A stretch of DNA of 64,000 nucleotides from Saccharomycopsis crataegensis (lineage: Eukaryota > Ascomycota > Saccharomycetes > Ascoideales > Saccharomycopsidaceae), in the NCBI RefSeq assembly GCF_037102585.1, contig NW_027043822.1, positions 645,001 to 709,000 of the forward strand, in the 5' to 3' direction. The first letter of the stretch is position 1, and each line of letters starts with the position of its first letter. Under the pieces are notes generated by a model. It saw nothing but the letters and a program-made list of their open reading frames with translations. It searched no databases and was not told where the DNA came from. Positions 10,010-19,923 of this stretch are shown here, one piece after another. Made by a program: the position numbers and the translations under genes.

Positions 10010-10837
10010 TTACAAATCTGCTTTCCGGCAAACAATCTGACCATGACTGAAATTTAGCCATCCATCAGGATCTTTAATCCATTCTTCCCATCCTCTAATG
10101 ATCTCTGCCTTTTTTTTGTCATTTAATACATCGCTGTCATATATAAACTTCTCTTTTGATCCCCCTATGCGGCCCAAGAACATTTCACCAAACCATTTTC
10201 TCTCATCATCTCTATAATACGTCCAGTTTCCTACTGATCCATTAACATTGGGCCCATCAAACCCTGCCATCATCGCCAATGATCGAAGTTTTCTCCCCAT
10301 TCGACCATCGGTAGAAGTCTGGTCAGTAGACTTTCTTCGGAAGTAATACTCCACTGTATCAATGTACGCCAATGGATATACCGCCGTCATCTCCAAATCG
10401 GCCTCCCTGCAGCATACCACTCCTCCTTTCTTGCAAACCCGTTTCATTTCTTTCAAAGCCGCCAATGGATCTTCCAAATGCACCAACACTTGGTGACAAT
10501 GGACAATATCAAAGGTATTATCATCGAAAGGAATTTTGTAAGCTGACGCAACCGAGAATTTTACATTCTTATCCAATTCCAGCGGCTTTCGAAGATTAGC
10601 TTCATCAATGAGCTCTTTTGTTGGTTCGATACCAATAACTTCACCATCTTTACCAACGTATCTCGCAAAATCACAAGTGATGGTTCCCGGACCGCAGCCA
10701 ACATCAAGGATCGTATCTCCCAATTTGATCGATTTCTCAAAGTACTCACAACATGTGGCAACGGTTCGCCACAGATGAGTCTTTGACACCGTGGGGTCAT
10801 AACCCGAGGCATAGTAACTTTGGTCGTTTAGCCCCAT
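10010..10837 (-). CDS. class I SAM-dependent methyltransferase, UbiE/Coq5-like
   Basis: 275 residues. Motif I, ILDVGCGPGTI at 43-53, is the glycine-rich SAM loop. An acidic residue ends strand 2 in VIGIEPTKE, and motif DIVHCHQVLVHLEDP is motif II/III, as in UbiE-like enzymes. The C-terminal part reads AMMAGFDGPNVNGSVGNW and FGEMFLGRIGGS, a pattern of fungal small-molecule methyltransferases of unknown substrate. No mitochondrial targeting sequence is obvious, so it is not Coq5 itself. The substrate cannot be read from sequence. CTG encodes one Leu (10580-10582) in a loop. Confidence 0.8.
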   Translation of the reverse strand: MGLNDQSYYASGYDPTVSKTHLWRTVATCCEYFEKSIKLGDTILDVGCGPGTITCDFARYVGKDGEVIGIEPTKELIDEANLRKPLELDKNVKFSVASAYKIPFDDNTFDIVHCHQVLVHLEDPLAALKEMKRVCKKGGVVCCREADLEMTAVYPLAYIDTVEYYFRRKSTDQTSTDGRMGRKLRSLAMMAGFDGPNVNGSVGNWTYYRDDERKWFGEMFLGRIGGSKEKFIYDSDVLNDKKKAEIIRGWEEWIKDPDGWLNFSHGQIVCRKADL

Positions 10838-10966
10838 TTTATTAAAATTTTGATTCTTAAAATATGTATGATATTTTTAAAATATCTAATTGACATTGGA
10901 TAACTGATTTGGAATTGCCAATGTACTAGTCGTACTTTTACACTGTTTGCTAACAACACCCTAGAG

Positions 10967-10990
10967 TGTTAATAGCCATAACACCATTAC
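10967..10990 (+). repeat. possible left terminal-repeat remnant of the fossil
   Basis: Begins TGTTAA and holds TAAC, two bases, then CATTAC. The same words with the same spacing between TAAC and CATTAC occur at 14394-14415. This could be the start of two diverged LTRs, but the match is short and may be chance. Confidence 0.25.
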
Positions 10991-13306
10991 TTCTAACCCA
11001 TATTTTCTTACTTTCTATTTATTTTACTTATTCTACTTTTATAATCTCTCTACTATTTTTAGGGAGACATCTCATTATTCAATTATTATATTTTACTACG
11101 TTGTTAACTTTATTAAGTTCTTGTTTGTATTAATGCAGAATCATCTTAAATCCGATATTCTTAGACTTACCCTACTACAAGCTACCGTAGATGCTTTAGC
11201 TATTCTCCACCACATGAAGGAATATGTGAGATCACTTATGGATGAAATGCATGATAAAATGACTTACCTGACATTGGAGGCTATGAAGACTCTGATTCTT
11301 TTTGAACGTACAATTCGTGAAATGCAACGTCAAAATCTTAAGCTTGATTCGCTTCACAAGACTATTTCTAGTCTTTTTCGCCACACGGCAAAGACATCAA
11401 CCGAATTTGCTAACATGATAGAACTTCAAAATACAGCGTCTACCGCTATTACCTCTTTGTCAGACAGTTTCTGTGCTTTCTGCGACGAAATACAGGGTGA
11501 ATTAACAGTAACCCATCTGACGCTTGTTGAGGGCAATAAAGCTATTACCAGTCAGCTCTCCGTCCAGAATGATTAGTTAAAGAATTTACACGCTCATGTA
11601 ACTTCCAATGCCGACAAGCTTCAAACAACCTTGAACAACCATGACGAGGAACAGGATGCTTGGTTTGCATTGTTACAAAAGTTGTTTGACGAGTTAAGTG
11701 GCGTTTCAAATACCAACCGTGACACTCTTGTGAAAACCTTGATGAAGGAATTTAAGAGTCACAGAAATGTCATGTTAAACCGTACTCTTGATCTCAGTGG
11801 CCAGATGAAGTTGAAACTTACCGATATGATGAAAGGCAAAGAAGTTGATCAGCAATCATTATTGTCTATCAAAGATGCTGTTCAGCATGCCCAAGCGTCT
11901 CTGAAAACTAAGCTTGACAAACTTGTTGCAATCTCTCCCAAAGCTCCAAGCCGACGTTCTTACCGATGTGAAAACCAGCGTTCAAGTGATTTTTTCTCGT
12001 TATGTCAAAACCGATATCACATCTGGATTAGACGACATCACTAAGTTACTTGAAGAGAATCGAAAGAAACTTGAACTGTTTAACATTGAAAATATTCAAT
12101 CTATGATGGACGAGATGCAAGCAAAGTTCAGCAAAGTTGCTGTAAACGTAACAGCTTCTGATCCACCTCAACCTCAGATTCCAGTTGATGTGTCTAAAAC
12201 CAATGCTTCTGGTAAGGATCTTCCTCCTTCCCCTGTCTCGCTTGCATCCGAAGCCACTAAGAATGGTTCAGTTCACACTGGTTCTACTTCTTCTGTAGAG
12301 AATTTTCGTTCAGGATCTACTAGCTCTAGAGGACGTACGCCAACCAATCCTCAATTACCCCAAGGTCCATTGCCGTTGCCGCAACCGCCACAACCAATGA
12401 ATCAGACTTTACTCGATCCCAAAATCGCTGTCATCAACGGAAGCCAATTACGACAGTTAAGACTGATATTACCAAGAACTTACCTCGATGTTCTTCAAAG
12501 ATTAACTCCTCATGTATCGAGTTTTATAATCACTTCATTACGTTCGATTACGGAATACGATACAATGATTAATTTGAGACAGATTATCAATTCTTTTGGT
12601 CATCGTCAATTTTCCTCCTACGACAATCCTTATCGAGTTAATGGTCTCAAGTTTGATACCGTGGAAAACGGTCGTTTGTTTCTTATTGAGTTTATTAGGA
12701 TAATGATAGCCAAAAATGTTAAACTTGGCGACTGGTGCTCTGCCTTACTTGAGCAGATTCCAGTTGAAATTCGTTATAGATGTTGCCAGATTAGTCAACA
12801 ATGCTCATCTCTCTTCGTTTTGGTAGTCGGGTACCTACTCTCCCGGCACCCATATGCCAATTTGGCGTTGAAAGACACACAAGACTTCTATAAATTAAAC
12901 GAACAAGTTAATGAAGATGTCCATACCTTTTTGACTTGGATTCTCAATTGTCTTCAACAGTCAATGTATTTGAAAGACACAATCAAGCTTTTCAAGCAAG
13001 TCGTATACAGACTTATTCAGAGCTACAGCCTCCGTCATCTTGAGCCTTTCCTCAAGATGAATACTCTTGTTGATGTGGAATTGCACTTATAGTGCGAATC
13101 GCGTTTGGGAAAGATTATGCCAATAATCGATAGTTTGAAATTGAGAAATCCTTCAGTTTCTAATATTACTAATAGCAATACGACTACTAGCATGTTGCTT
13201 GGTCAAAGAAATGTTATTGCTGACGGAAATGAAAATGGTAATGCTGGTGTTAACTCCTTAAATACATTCTTCAACAATAAGATGAGGACCAATCAGAATC
13301 ATACCT

Positions 13307-13307
<1 letters not shown>

Positions 13308-13388
<81 letters not shown>
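13308..13388 (+). repeat. (AAC)n tract inside the fossil
   Basis: About 26 consecutive AAC units, encoding an Asn run if translated. Lies within the retroelement fossil. Confidence 0.9.
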
Positions 13389-13389
<1 letters not shown>

Positions 13390-13696
13390 CACAAGAATAA
13401 TGGCAATCGGAATTATAAGGTCAAGCTTTTACACAATACCAAAAGGTATAAACACCATTTGAATTTGAAAAATGCTTCCTATTATTATTGTATGAATTGT
13501 TCTTGCTTTAAATGTTGCAAAGCTAAAATTTCGAAGGATTACTGTCCTGGTGATGTTTTACCTCCAGAAAATGCGAATTCCAATGATGATTTGATACAAG
13601 AATTTGCTAATGATGGAAATGGCACAACGAACGACGATGACATCGTTAGTTTTGCTCCTAATGCAATTGGAATATCGGAAAATTCATACATTATTG

Positions 13697-13799
13697 ATGA
13701 AATTGGTGAAATTGGTGAAATTGGTGAAATTGATGAAATTGATGAAATTGGTGAAATTGGTGAAATTGATGAAATTGGTGAAATTGATGAAATTGATGC
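13697..13799 (+). repeat. 9-bp tandem repeat (GAAATTGRT) inside the fossil
   Basis: About eleven 9-bp units alternating GAAATTGGT and GAAATTGAT, giving a Glu-Ile-Gly/Asp repeat on translation. Such expansions are unusual inside a coding part of a retroelement. Confidence 0.85.
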
Positions 13800-14393
13800 T
13801 TTTGGATATAAATTAAAGCTGAATGAAAATCTCCCAACCTATAGGGATGCTGTGCTGCCCAAGAAACATATAGCTAGAAATATGTTGCAATTGTTGCGCG
13901 ATCCTAAATCTAACTTCTACAGTTTTTTTGTTGGAGAACATGTTCTTTTGAAGAATTTTGCTGCTAAAACAGGACAACCTGGTTATACTGGTCCTTTTGT
14001 CGTTCATGAAGTCCATGGTAATTCTTATGTTCTTCGTACCAATGCTGGTAAAGTCCCTCCTTTCACTTTTTCAGTTGAACATCTTCGTCCAAAATTTGCC
14101 TACTATGGAAATTCCTCTTCGAACTGTTTCTGATTACCAAACTGCTAATGGTATTGCCGACCATGCTTATTTCAAAAGGTTTTGGAATTCCGTTCGCAAG
14201 AATTCTGATCCTCTTGACGCTTAAGTCGTTTCTTTTTCTTTTTCTACTGACTTTGTTTCAGAATTTCTTTATTCTTCTTCTTTTTTTGACTACAATCTTT
14301 CTATTTTTGAACCTTTATCTTATTCTTCTGAAGGTTCAATTTCTCAAAGGGAGCTAGTACAGACATATCATCTAGTTAGGGTTAGAAATTAGA

Positions 14394-14415
14394 TGTTAAA
14401 GAGTAACGTCATTAC
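14394..14415 (+). repeat. possible right terminal-repeat remnant of the fossil
   Basis: Starts TGTTAA and shares TAAC..CATTAC with 10967-10990. A purine tract AAAGGGAG lies about 40 bp upstream, at 14346-14353, and could be the polypurine tract, though its distance from this start is not ideal. Confidence 0.25.
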
Positions 14416-14420
14416 AGAAT

Positions 14421-15063
14421 TGAAAAAGCAGATTTGAATTATGTTGATTTGACCCATGCGTAGATTATCGTGCTTTTTTAACACCTATGGAATTACTGGC
14501 AATTCCTGCAACTGTTGCTCCAAAAACAATGTATGTCAATTGCCATCAACAATATTCAAAGGTTATGCGTTAAAACTACAAACATCATTGCAGTTAATAT
14601 CTATAAACACCCTAAATATAACTTTCTATTTAATTTAAATTAAAGTTATTGTAATTAAAGGAGAAGAGTGCAAGAAAAATCAGAGGTATCACATAAAAGA
14701 TATTTAAAATGAAAAACAGTAAAATATCGCAGATTCATATAAAATGAACTCTAAACACATATAATATAACCGGTAAATATACCTTTTCCCTATGAATGCA
14801 GATGAAACATAATAAAAACAAAATTAAAGAAAAAATCAATAGAACAAAATTGATATCAGAGACTAAGAATGATCTCTAGTACTCATTTGAATCCAGATTC
14901 GATAATGAAATGAAGAATATTATCCTAATATGATATCAATTGTTCAAAATGCCAAGCCAAAAGAAAAAAAAAAGTGTTCTAGGCAATTAAAGCCTGATTA
15001 GGGAAAAAAAAAATAAAAGCCAAAATCAAAAGTTCCTAAAACAACGCAACCGTAGATCAGTCT
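14421..15063. other. A-rich spacer after the fossil
   Basis: 643 bp, AT-rich, without a convincing gene. It includes the 3' region of the SAN1-like gene at its right end and poly-A tracts near 14965 and 15005. Confidence 0.5.
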
Positions 15064-16551
15064 TCAAGACTGGTTGCTTGAATCATTTCTTTGTCGAGTA
15101 TTAGCATTGATAATAAAAGTTCTGAAATAAGGATGGGTTCGTTGGCCATTATTGGAGTTTTGTCTGGATGACCTCACAGGTCCACCACCAGTTCCATTAG
15201 TGCCTGACCTTAAAGTTGAACTATCTGGTCCTAATAAAGCACTTGAAAATCTACCCAACGGTCCTCCTTGAAAGAAAAGTCTCGGGAACGAAAATGTTGA
15301 TCCAGATCTTCCATTTCCGTTTTGTGGTTCTGAACTTAGATTATCATTGCTTGGATCACCAGGGTTTGATTGGCTATTGTTTAAGTTCACGCTACCATCC
15401 AGGCCACTAACATTATTATTTTGTGTTTGTTGGTATGAATTTCGCACCTCTCGCGAACCATTATTGTTATTATCATTAGCATTGTTATCATTATCATTAT
15501 TATTGTTACTACTGTTGTTGTTGTTGTTGTTGTCGTCGTCGTTGTTGTTGTTGTCGTTGTTGTTGTCGTTATTGTTGTTATTATTAGATTGATTGTTTCT
15601 GTCAATGCCAACATCTCGTGGAACAATTGATGCACCCAAAATAGGTCCAGAACCTTGAGCTTCCTCAGGAAGCGCCAACTCAGGGTCATTCCATGCATGG
15701 CCCTCGCCAGCTCTGGAATAATCACCATTGATATAACCTCTTGATAACTGAAAAGAATATAACGTCATGGATCTTCTTCCTCCACTGGAGTCGGCGTTCT
15801 CGTCTCCAGCCTCATCACTTTCCACTTCTTTACGACACAATGGACAGGTCACTTCCTTCTTAAGCCATTCTCGAATACAGGATTCCCCAAAGACGTGATT
15901 GCAAGGCATTCTCACTGCCACATGATTCTCTGGAACCTCATCTTTCTTTTCTTTCTCTTTTTTAGACTGCACGGATCGATATACTGGATCATCCTCAATT
16001 CTGTAAGTACTATGTTGTTGGCCGGTAATAGAGGCTGGTAGCATCACCCCAGGGTCTTCGGCATCCATGAACATCGCCTCATCGTCACTATCTTCATTTT
16101 CCTCATCACTATCAATAATCATGAAATGATCATCAATATTTTCCTTTGATCCATCATTATCATTACGCTTCCCATGTTTTAATCCTTCGAAATGATCAAA
16201 ACAGATTGGGCAAAGTCTATCGGCCTCCAGCAATTCGCTTAAATCAACTGCTTTTAAGGAGTCCAAAGCTCTTTGGGATGCATGCTTCTTTTTTTTAGGT
16301 TCATTGACCATAAACATCAATGATGCCAAGAGCCTTCCAAGGTTAGAGATACCACCCCAGGTGTCATCATTCATCATATCTTGAGAGTTCCAAAGGAAGT
16401 TGAATCCTTGTTGTGGTGGTTGTTGTTGTTGGCCATCAGGAATCCCTTCAAAGATTATAAACTGCTGTGATTGTGGTTGAGATTCTCCATTATCGGCATT
16501 CATCGCATTATCACTATTTCTATTATTTTGTCCGTTGTCAGGTACAGACAT
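15064..16551 (-). CDS. SAN1: RING E3 ubiquitin ligase, San1-like
   Basis: 495 residues, mostly low complexity. A split RING finger: the first pair Cys114/Cys117 (CPICFDH), an acidic insertion of about 100 residues, then Cys217, His219, Cys225, Cys236 and Cys239 (CNHVFGESC and CPLC). At the usual His/Cys fifth ligand position of RING-H2 domains there is Gly222. Flanking regions are Gln-, Asn/Asp- and Ser-rich and predicted disordered; a poly-Asn/Asp tract lies near residues 320-365. Long disordered arms around a RING are typical of San1, the nuclear quality-control ligase that binds misfolded proteins directly. I infer San1 from this layout and from the DLSELLEADRLCPIC start. Another RING family remains possible. 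Confidence 0.55.
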   Translation of the reverse strand: MSVPDNGQNNRNSDNAMNADNGESQPQSQQFIIFEGIPDGQQQQPPQQGFNFLWNSQDMMNDDTWGGISNLGRLLASLMFMVNEPKKKKHASQRALDSLKAVDLSELLEADRLCPICFDHFEGLKHGKRNDNDGSKENIDDHFMIIDSDEENEDSDDEAMFMDAEDPGVMLPASITGQQHSTYRIEDDPVYRSVQSKKEKEKKDEVPENHVAVRMPCNHVFGESCIREWLKKEVTCPLCRKEVESDEAGDENADSSGGRRSMTLYSFQLSRGYINGDYSRAGEGHAWNDPELALPEEAQGSGPILGASIVPRDVGIDRNNQSNNNNNNDNNNDNNNNDDDNNNNNNSSNNNNDNDNNANDNNNNGSREVRNSYQQTQNNNVSGLDGSVNLNNSQSNPGDPSNDNLSSEPQNGNGRSGSTFSFPRLFFQGGPLGRFSSALLGPDSSTLRSGTNGTGGGPVRSSRQNSNNGQRTHPYFRTFIINANTRQRNDSSNQS

Positions 16552-17408
16552 CTTGTTAATATTTTTAATTGTCTTTTCAATATGAAATATCTCAAAAACG
16601 ATTGCACAAGATCATCACCATTCACCACATCTCAATTTCTTAGTAATATAAGTGGAGTACATTTGTAAGTGCTCAAAACTTGTATATGTGGTTACCCGGA
16701 TGAGGTAGCACATCTGAAGGATGTGGCCATTGCAGCTGTAGATCTGTTATGGAAGTAATGAGAGCAAGTGGAAACTAGACACCTGATAATAATATATATA
16801 TAGAAGAAACATAAACGTAATAACGATAAAGAATTAATTCTAAATCCATCTCAGAAGCAGGGCTCGGACACTTTGTATCACGTGATATAGGGTTTAGTCT
16901 TGCAGCACTTTCTTGAAGAGTCTTCTTCTAATTGATATAACTTTTTATCTTTTATATATATATATAGTATTGAAACTGAGTATGAATCACATTATTCATT
17001 AAATAGCTACTCTCAATTAGTGCATCCATTTACGCTAGATATTTCAAGTTTAGGTTTTAGAACGTTGTTATTGATCAACATGTTACAATCATGTATTAGA
17101 TTGATTTTAATGATCTTGATGGATTGGTTAGTGATTCTGTCTTTACAAGAAATGAAACATCAGTCTAATAATAGATAGTACATAGTATTAAAAAAAATGA
17201 ACTGAAGTGAAAAAAATAATTCTTGGTGGAACTCAAATTAGAAAAGAAATAACAATAGTAGACAGTCAAAACATCAAATAATACAGCAAAGTGAAGGCAA
17301 GAATAAAATGAGCAAAAAAAAAAAAAAAATAAGAAAACAAAATTCTATTGTGAATAAAGCAAAGCAAGAAATAAATAATAGTATAAGAAAGCAAAGGTTC
17401 CACGAGGC
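16552..17408. other. spacer between SAN1-like and wall-protein genes
   Basis: 857 bp: promoter of the SAN1-like gene and 3' region of the wall protein gene, both on the minus strand. Contains a perfect 12-bp palindrome around a CACGTG E-box and TA repeats near 16955. No gene seen. Confidence 0.5.
16876..16887. promoter_or_regulatory. E-box palindrome (CACGTG core)
   Basis: TATCACGTGATA, a perfect 12-bp palindrome about 325 bp upstream of the SAN1-like ATG. The core suits bHLH factors such as Cbf1 or Pho4; which one is not known. Confidence 0.4.
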
Positions 17409-19247
17409 TCACAATAAGGCAAGGGCAAATAAGGCGGCAACTGCCATAATGCCACCTTTATCCGCTGCCAAGTTACTACCATCCCCTTTAGATTTGGAAT
17501 TTTTGGCAGTGCTGGTTTGCACTCCTCCATTATTAGCAGTTTTGGCGTCGATTTTTGTAAGAGTTTCCTCGCTATCATCACTCGCAGTGTACAATGCAGC
17601 CTTAGAAGAAGACTTCGAGGTAACCGAAGTGCCAAGAGTGTTGGTTTCCTTAGAAGATTTCTTGGAAGTAGTGTTTTCCTTGGAAGATTTCTTGGAAGTA
17701 CTAGTCGCCGAGTCTGTCTTAGAATTCTTGGAGGCATCGGATGTGTGAGACGAAGAACCTTTGGTTTTTGTGGCGTGATCCTTAGACTCAGAAGTTGAGG
17801 AGGCAGATGACTTATCTTTAGACGAATCTTTTGAGGAAGAGCTGGTGGATGCAGGGCCGCTAGGGGAAGACGAATTATTAGCAACATCATCTTCAGCTGT
17901 GGCAGAGTATAGGGAACCTGATTGTGATTCAGCGGCAGCAGTGGTTGGTGAGGATGTGGTCAGAGCTTTTTGGTTGGAGGACTGGCTAGTAGCTGCAGAC
18001 TCTGTTTGTTTTTGGGCAGCAGCATTGGTTGTACCTGCTGATTCGCTGGTATCGGTTGGGGAAGAGGAAGAGATTATAACATTCTTGTTAGCAACTGATG
18101 TTACGATACCCACAGCATTGGTAGCAGTTGTTGTAGTAGCATCATTGTTGTTAACTGGTTGAGAAAAAGTAGTTGAGGCATCTTGGGGAGAAGTCGATAT
18201 CATAACATTCTTGTTATTTTGGAAGGTGGCAATTTCCACGGCTTGGGAAATAGAGGAAGAAGTTTTTTCTGAAGTGGAGACGACATTATTATTGGCTTGT
18301 GAGGTGGTTACTTTTTCAGCGTTCGTAGTGTAGGTGGTGGTTGTGGCTTTATCCCCATTAGAACTACGTGTGGATGTGGTTAACACTAGCACTGCTTTGT
18401 TCTCCTTGTTAGTCTCAATACCAACAGTTGAGGATGAGGTGGATGAGGTGGATTTTAATGTGCTCAAAGAAGTAGTTTTGGCTGTTTCGGAAGAAGTAGA
18501 GGTGGGTGAAACTAACACCGCTTTGTTCTGCTTGCTGGTTTCAATACCAACAGTTGAGGATGAGGTGGATGAGGTGGATTTTGATGTGCTCGAAGAAGTA
18601 GTTTTGGCTGTTTCGGAAGAAGTAGAGGTGGGTGAAACTAACACCGCTTTGTTCTGCTTGCTGGTTTCAATACCAACAGTTGAGGATGAGGTGGATGAGG
18701 TGGGTTTTGATGTGCTCGAAGAAGTAGTTTTGGCTGTTTCGGACGAGGTACTGGTGGATGAAACTAACACCACTTTATTTTCGTTAGTGGTTGCGAAACC
18801 AACAGTTGAAGATGAAGAAGATAAGGTGGTTTTGACATTTTCGGAAGAAGTATTTGAGTCACTATTCTGTGTGGCTGTAGTAGTTGAGCTTTTTGATGAG
18901 CTAGTTGTGGTTGGCGATTGAACTGCTTTATTTTGAAGATTGACTTCCACTGCCGGAGACAGGGTGGTGGTAGACGTCACAGTATTTAATTTTGCTGATG
19001 AAGATAGAGAAGTGTAAGTAGAAGAAACAGAGGTTTTAGAGGTTGTTGGGGAAGTAGAAGTGGTCGGTAATATAGAAGAGGTCAGAGTTGTAGCAGAGGT
19101 CAGAGTTGTCGAAGAGACCAGGGTTTCCGAAGAGGTCGAAGATCTAGAAGTTGCAGTAGAAGTTGAAGATGTGTTTATAGGAGCCCCACTGGCCATGCTT
19201 ATGAAGCATATCACTCCCAAATTTAAAATAGTTTGTCTGAACTTCAT
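17409..19247 (-). CDS. Ser/Thr-rich GPI-type cell wall protein with internal repeats
   Basis: 612 residues. A signal peptide (about 1-21, ending SMASGA) is followed by a protein over half Ser/Thr. A motif of about 16 residues with the pattern V-G/E-I-x-T-x3-N-K-x-V-x-[IV]-S recurs seven or eight times, some copies inside perfect 126-bp tandem repeats. A Lys/Ser-rich segment comes next, and the end is a hydrophobic GPI-like signal (GIMAVAALFALALL) with no basic tail. These features fit a heavily O-glycosylated wall mannoprotein or adhesin stalk. I do not recognise an N-terminal ligand-binding domain or the gene family. Repeat number probably varies between strains. Confidence 0.75.
   Translation of the reverse strand: MKFRQTILNLGVICFISMASGAPINTSSTSTATSRSSTSSETLVSSTTLTSATTLTSSILPTTSTSPTTSKTSVSSTYTSLSSSAKLNTVTSTTTLSPAVEVNLQNKAVQSPTTTSSSKSSTTTATQNSDSNTSSENVKTTLSSSSSTVGFATTNENKVVLVSSTSTSSETAKTTSSSTSKPTSSTSSSTVGIETSKQNKAVLVSPTSTSSETAKTTSSSTSKSTSSTSSSTVGIETSKQNKAVLVSPTSTSSETAKTTSLSTLKSTSSTSSSTVGIETNKENKAVLVLTTSTRSSNGDKATTTTYTTNAEKVTTSQANNNVVSTSEKTSSSISQAVEIATFQNNKNVMISTSPQDASTTFSQPVNNNDATTTTATNAVGIVTSVANKNVIISSSSPTDTSESAGTTNAAAQKQTESAATSQSSNQKALTTSSPTTAAAESQSGSLYSATAEDDVANNSSSPSGPASTSSSSKDSSKDKSSASSTSESKDHATKTKGSSSHTSDASKNSKTDSATSTSKKSSKENTTSKKSSKETNTLGTSVTSKSSSKAALYTASDDSEETLTKIDAKTANNGGVQTSTAKNSKSKGDGSNLAADKGGIMAVAALFALALL
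18421..18830 (-). repeat. 126-bp in-frame tandem repeats
   Basis: Units start at 18421, 18547 and 18673, each exactly 126 bp (42 codons), with a diverged fourth copy beginning at 18799. The units at 18547 and 18673 are almost identical, which indicates recent duplication. The unit contains the TVGIETSKQNKAVLVSP motif plus a Ser/Thr spacer. Confidence 0.9.
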
Positions 19248-19923
19248 TTCTGAATAGGTAGTTTCCCTGTTACTTCGTTGTTATTTTTTTTTTTTCTCAT
19301 CGGTTGGTGGTTTTTTTTAAAAAAGAAAAGTAATTCCTGGGAAAAAGAAAGAGAAACTGATGGTTATTTATTATCCAAAGTTTTGTACTTGTGGGCAAAA
19401 AAACAATGCGTGCCATTTGTATGTATTGAGAGAAACCCATGTTGACGATTTGTGGATCCTGCAAGTTGTGCAGACACTGGATCGTGGATCTGTATTAGTG
19501 CAAGCACAAAATTATATTGACTATTTTAATTTCGCAACCAAACCTCCTTGTACTTACTTATCATTTTTCTTATTTATTTATTTATCATTTCCAATAATAT
19601 TTTAAAAATATTCTTATACTTTGATTATTGTCTTTCTTCGTTTACTTCAATCAACTTTTTTTTTTTTCGTCCATATCTATCCGGAATAAACTGGTGGAAC
19701 ATACATATCTGTTAATTATGTTTCAACCCTTCTTTGGTATGGTTATTACCTCTGAGAAACAACTTCCCCAAGGATTCTACTCTCATGCAAAACCTACCAT
19801 GTATATGTACGATTAAATCATCATCATAATTGTTACTATTAATGTCAAAAACTCACTTGTACATATAGCTACCAAAAAAACGAACCATGAATAAATATTA
19901 AAAAAAAAAAAAAAAAAATAGAA
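19248..19923. other. wall-protein promoter / PhoD-like gene 3' region
   Basis: 676 bp between two minus-strand genes. Short ORFs on the plus strand at 19360-19605 and 19628-19816 look random. T-runs near 19288 and 19660 and an A-run at 19899-19918. Confidence 0.5.

Larger units (their letters stand above)
10967..14420 (+). mobile_element. fossil LTR retrotransposon, probably Ty3/gypsy type
   Basis: A broken, gene-poor retroelement on the plus strand. Parts, in order: a long helical, coiled-coil-like segment from about 11130; a Pro/Ser/Thr-rich linker near 12150-12420; a gag capsid-like helical domain about 12420-13090; a region with long Asn and Glu-Ile repeats and a Cys cluster; and a segment about 13900-14090 resembling the GPF/Y end domain of Ty3/gypsy integrases (VLLK, TGPFVV, SYVL, LRP in order). 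I see no protease, reverse transcriptase or RNase H part in this window. There are a few breaks between the pieces. Borders are uncertain; short similar sequences at both sides may be remains of LTRs. Barely matching ends suggest an insertion that is not recent. Confidence 0.7.

Noticed and set aside
13308-13388. CRISPR-like or satellite array
   Set aside because: Simple trinucleotide run without spacers; explained as a microsatellite in the fossil.
16876-16990. Possible point centromere (CDEI-like RTCACRTG)
   Set aside because: No long AT-only CDEII and no CDEIII follow at the needed distance; the flanking sequence is mixed.
19360-19816. Plus-strand ORFs upstream of the wall protein
   Set aside because: Random composition and no family features.
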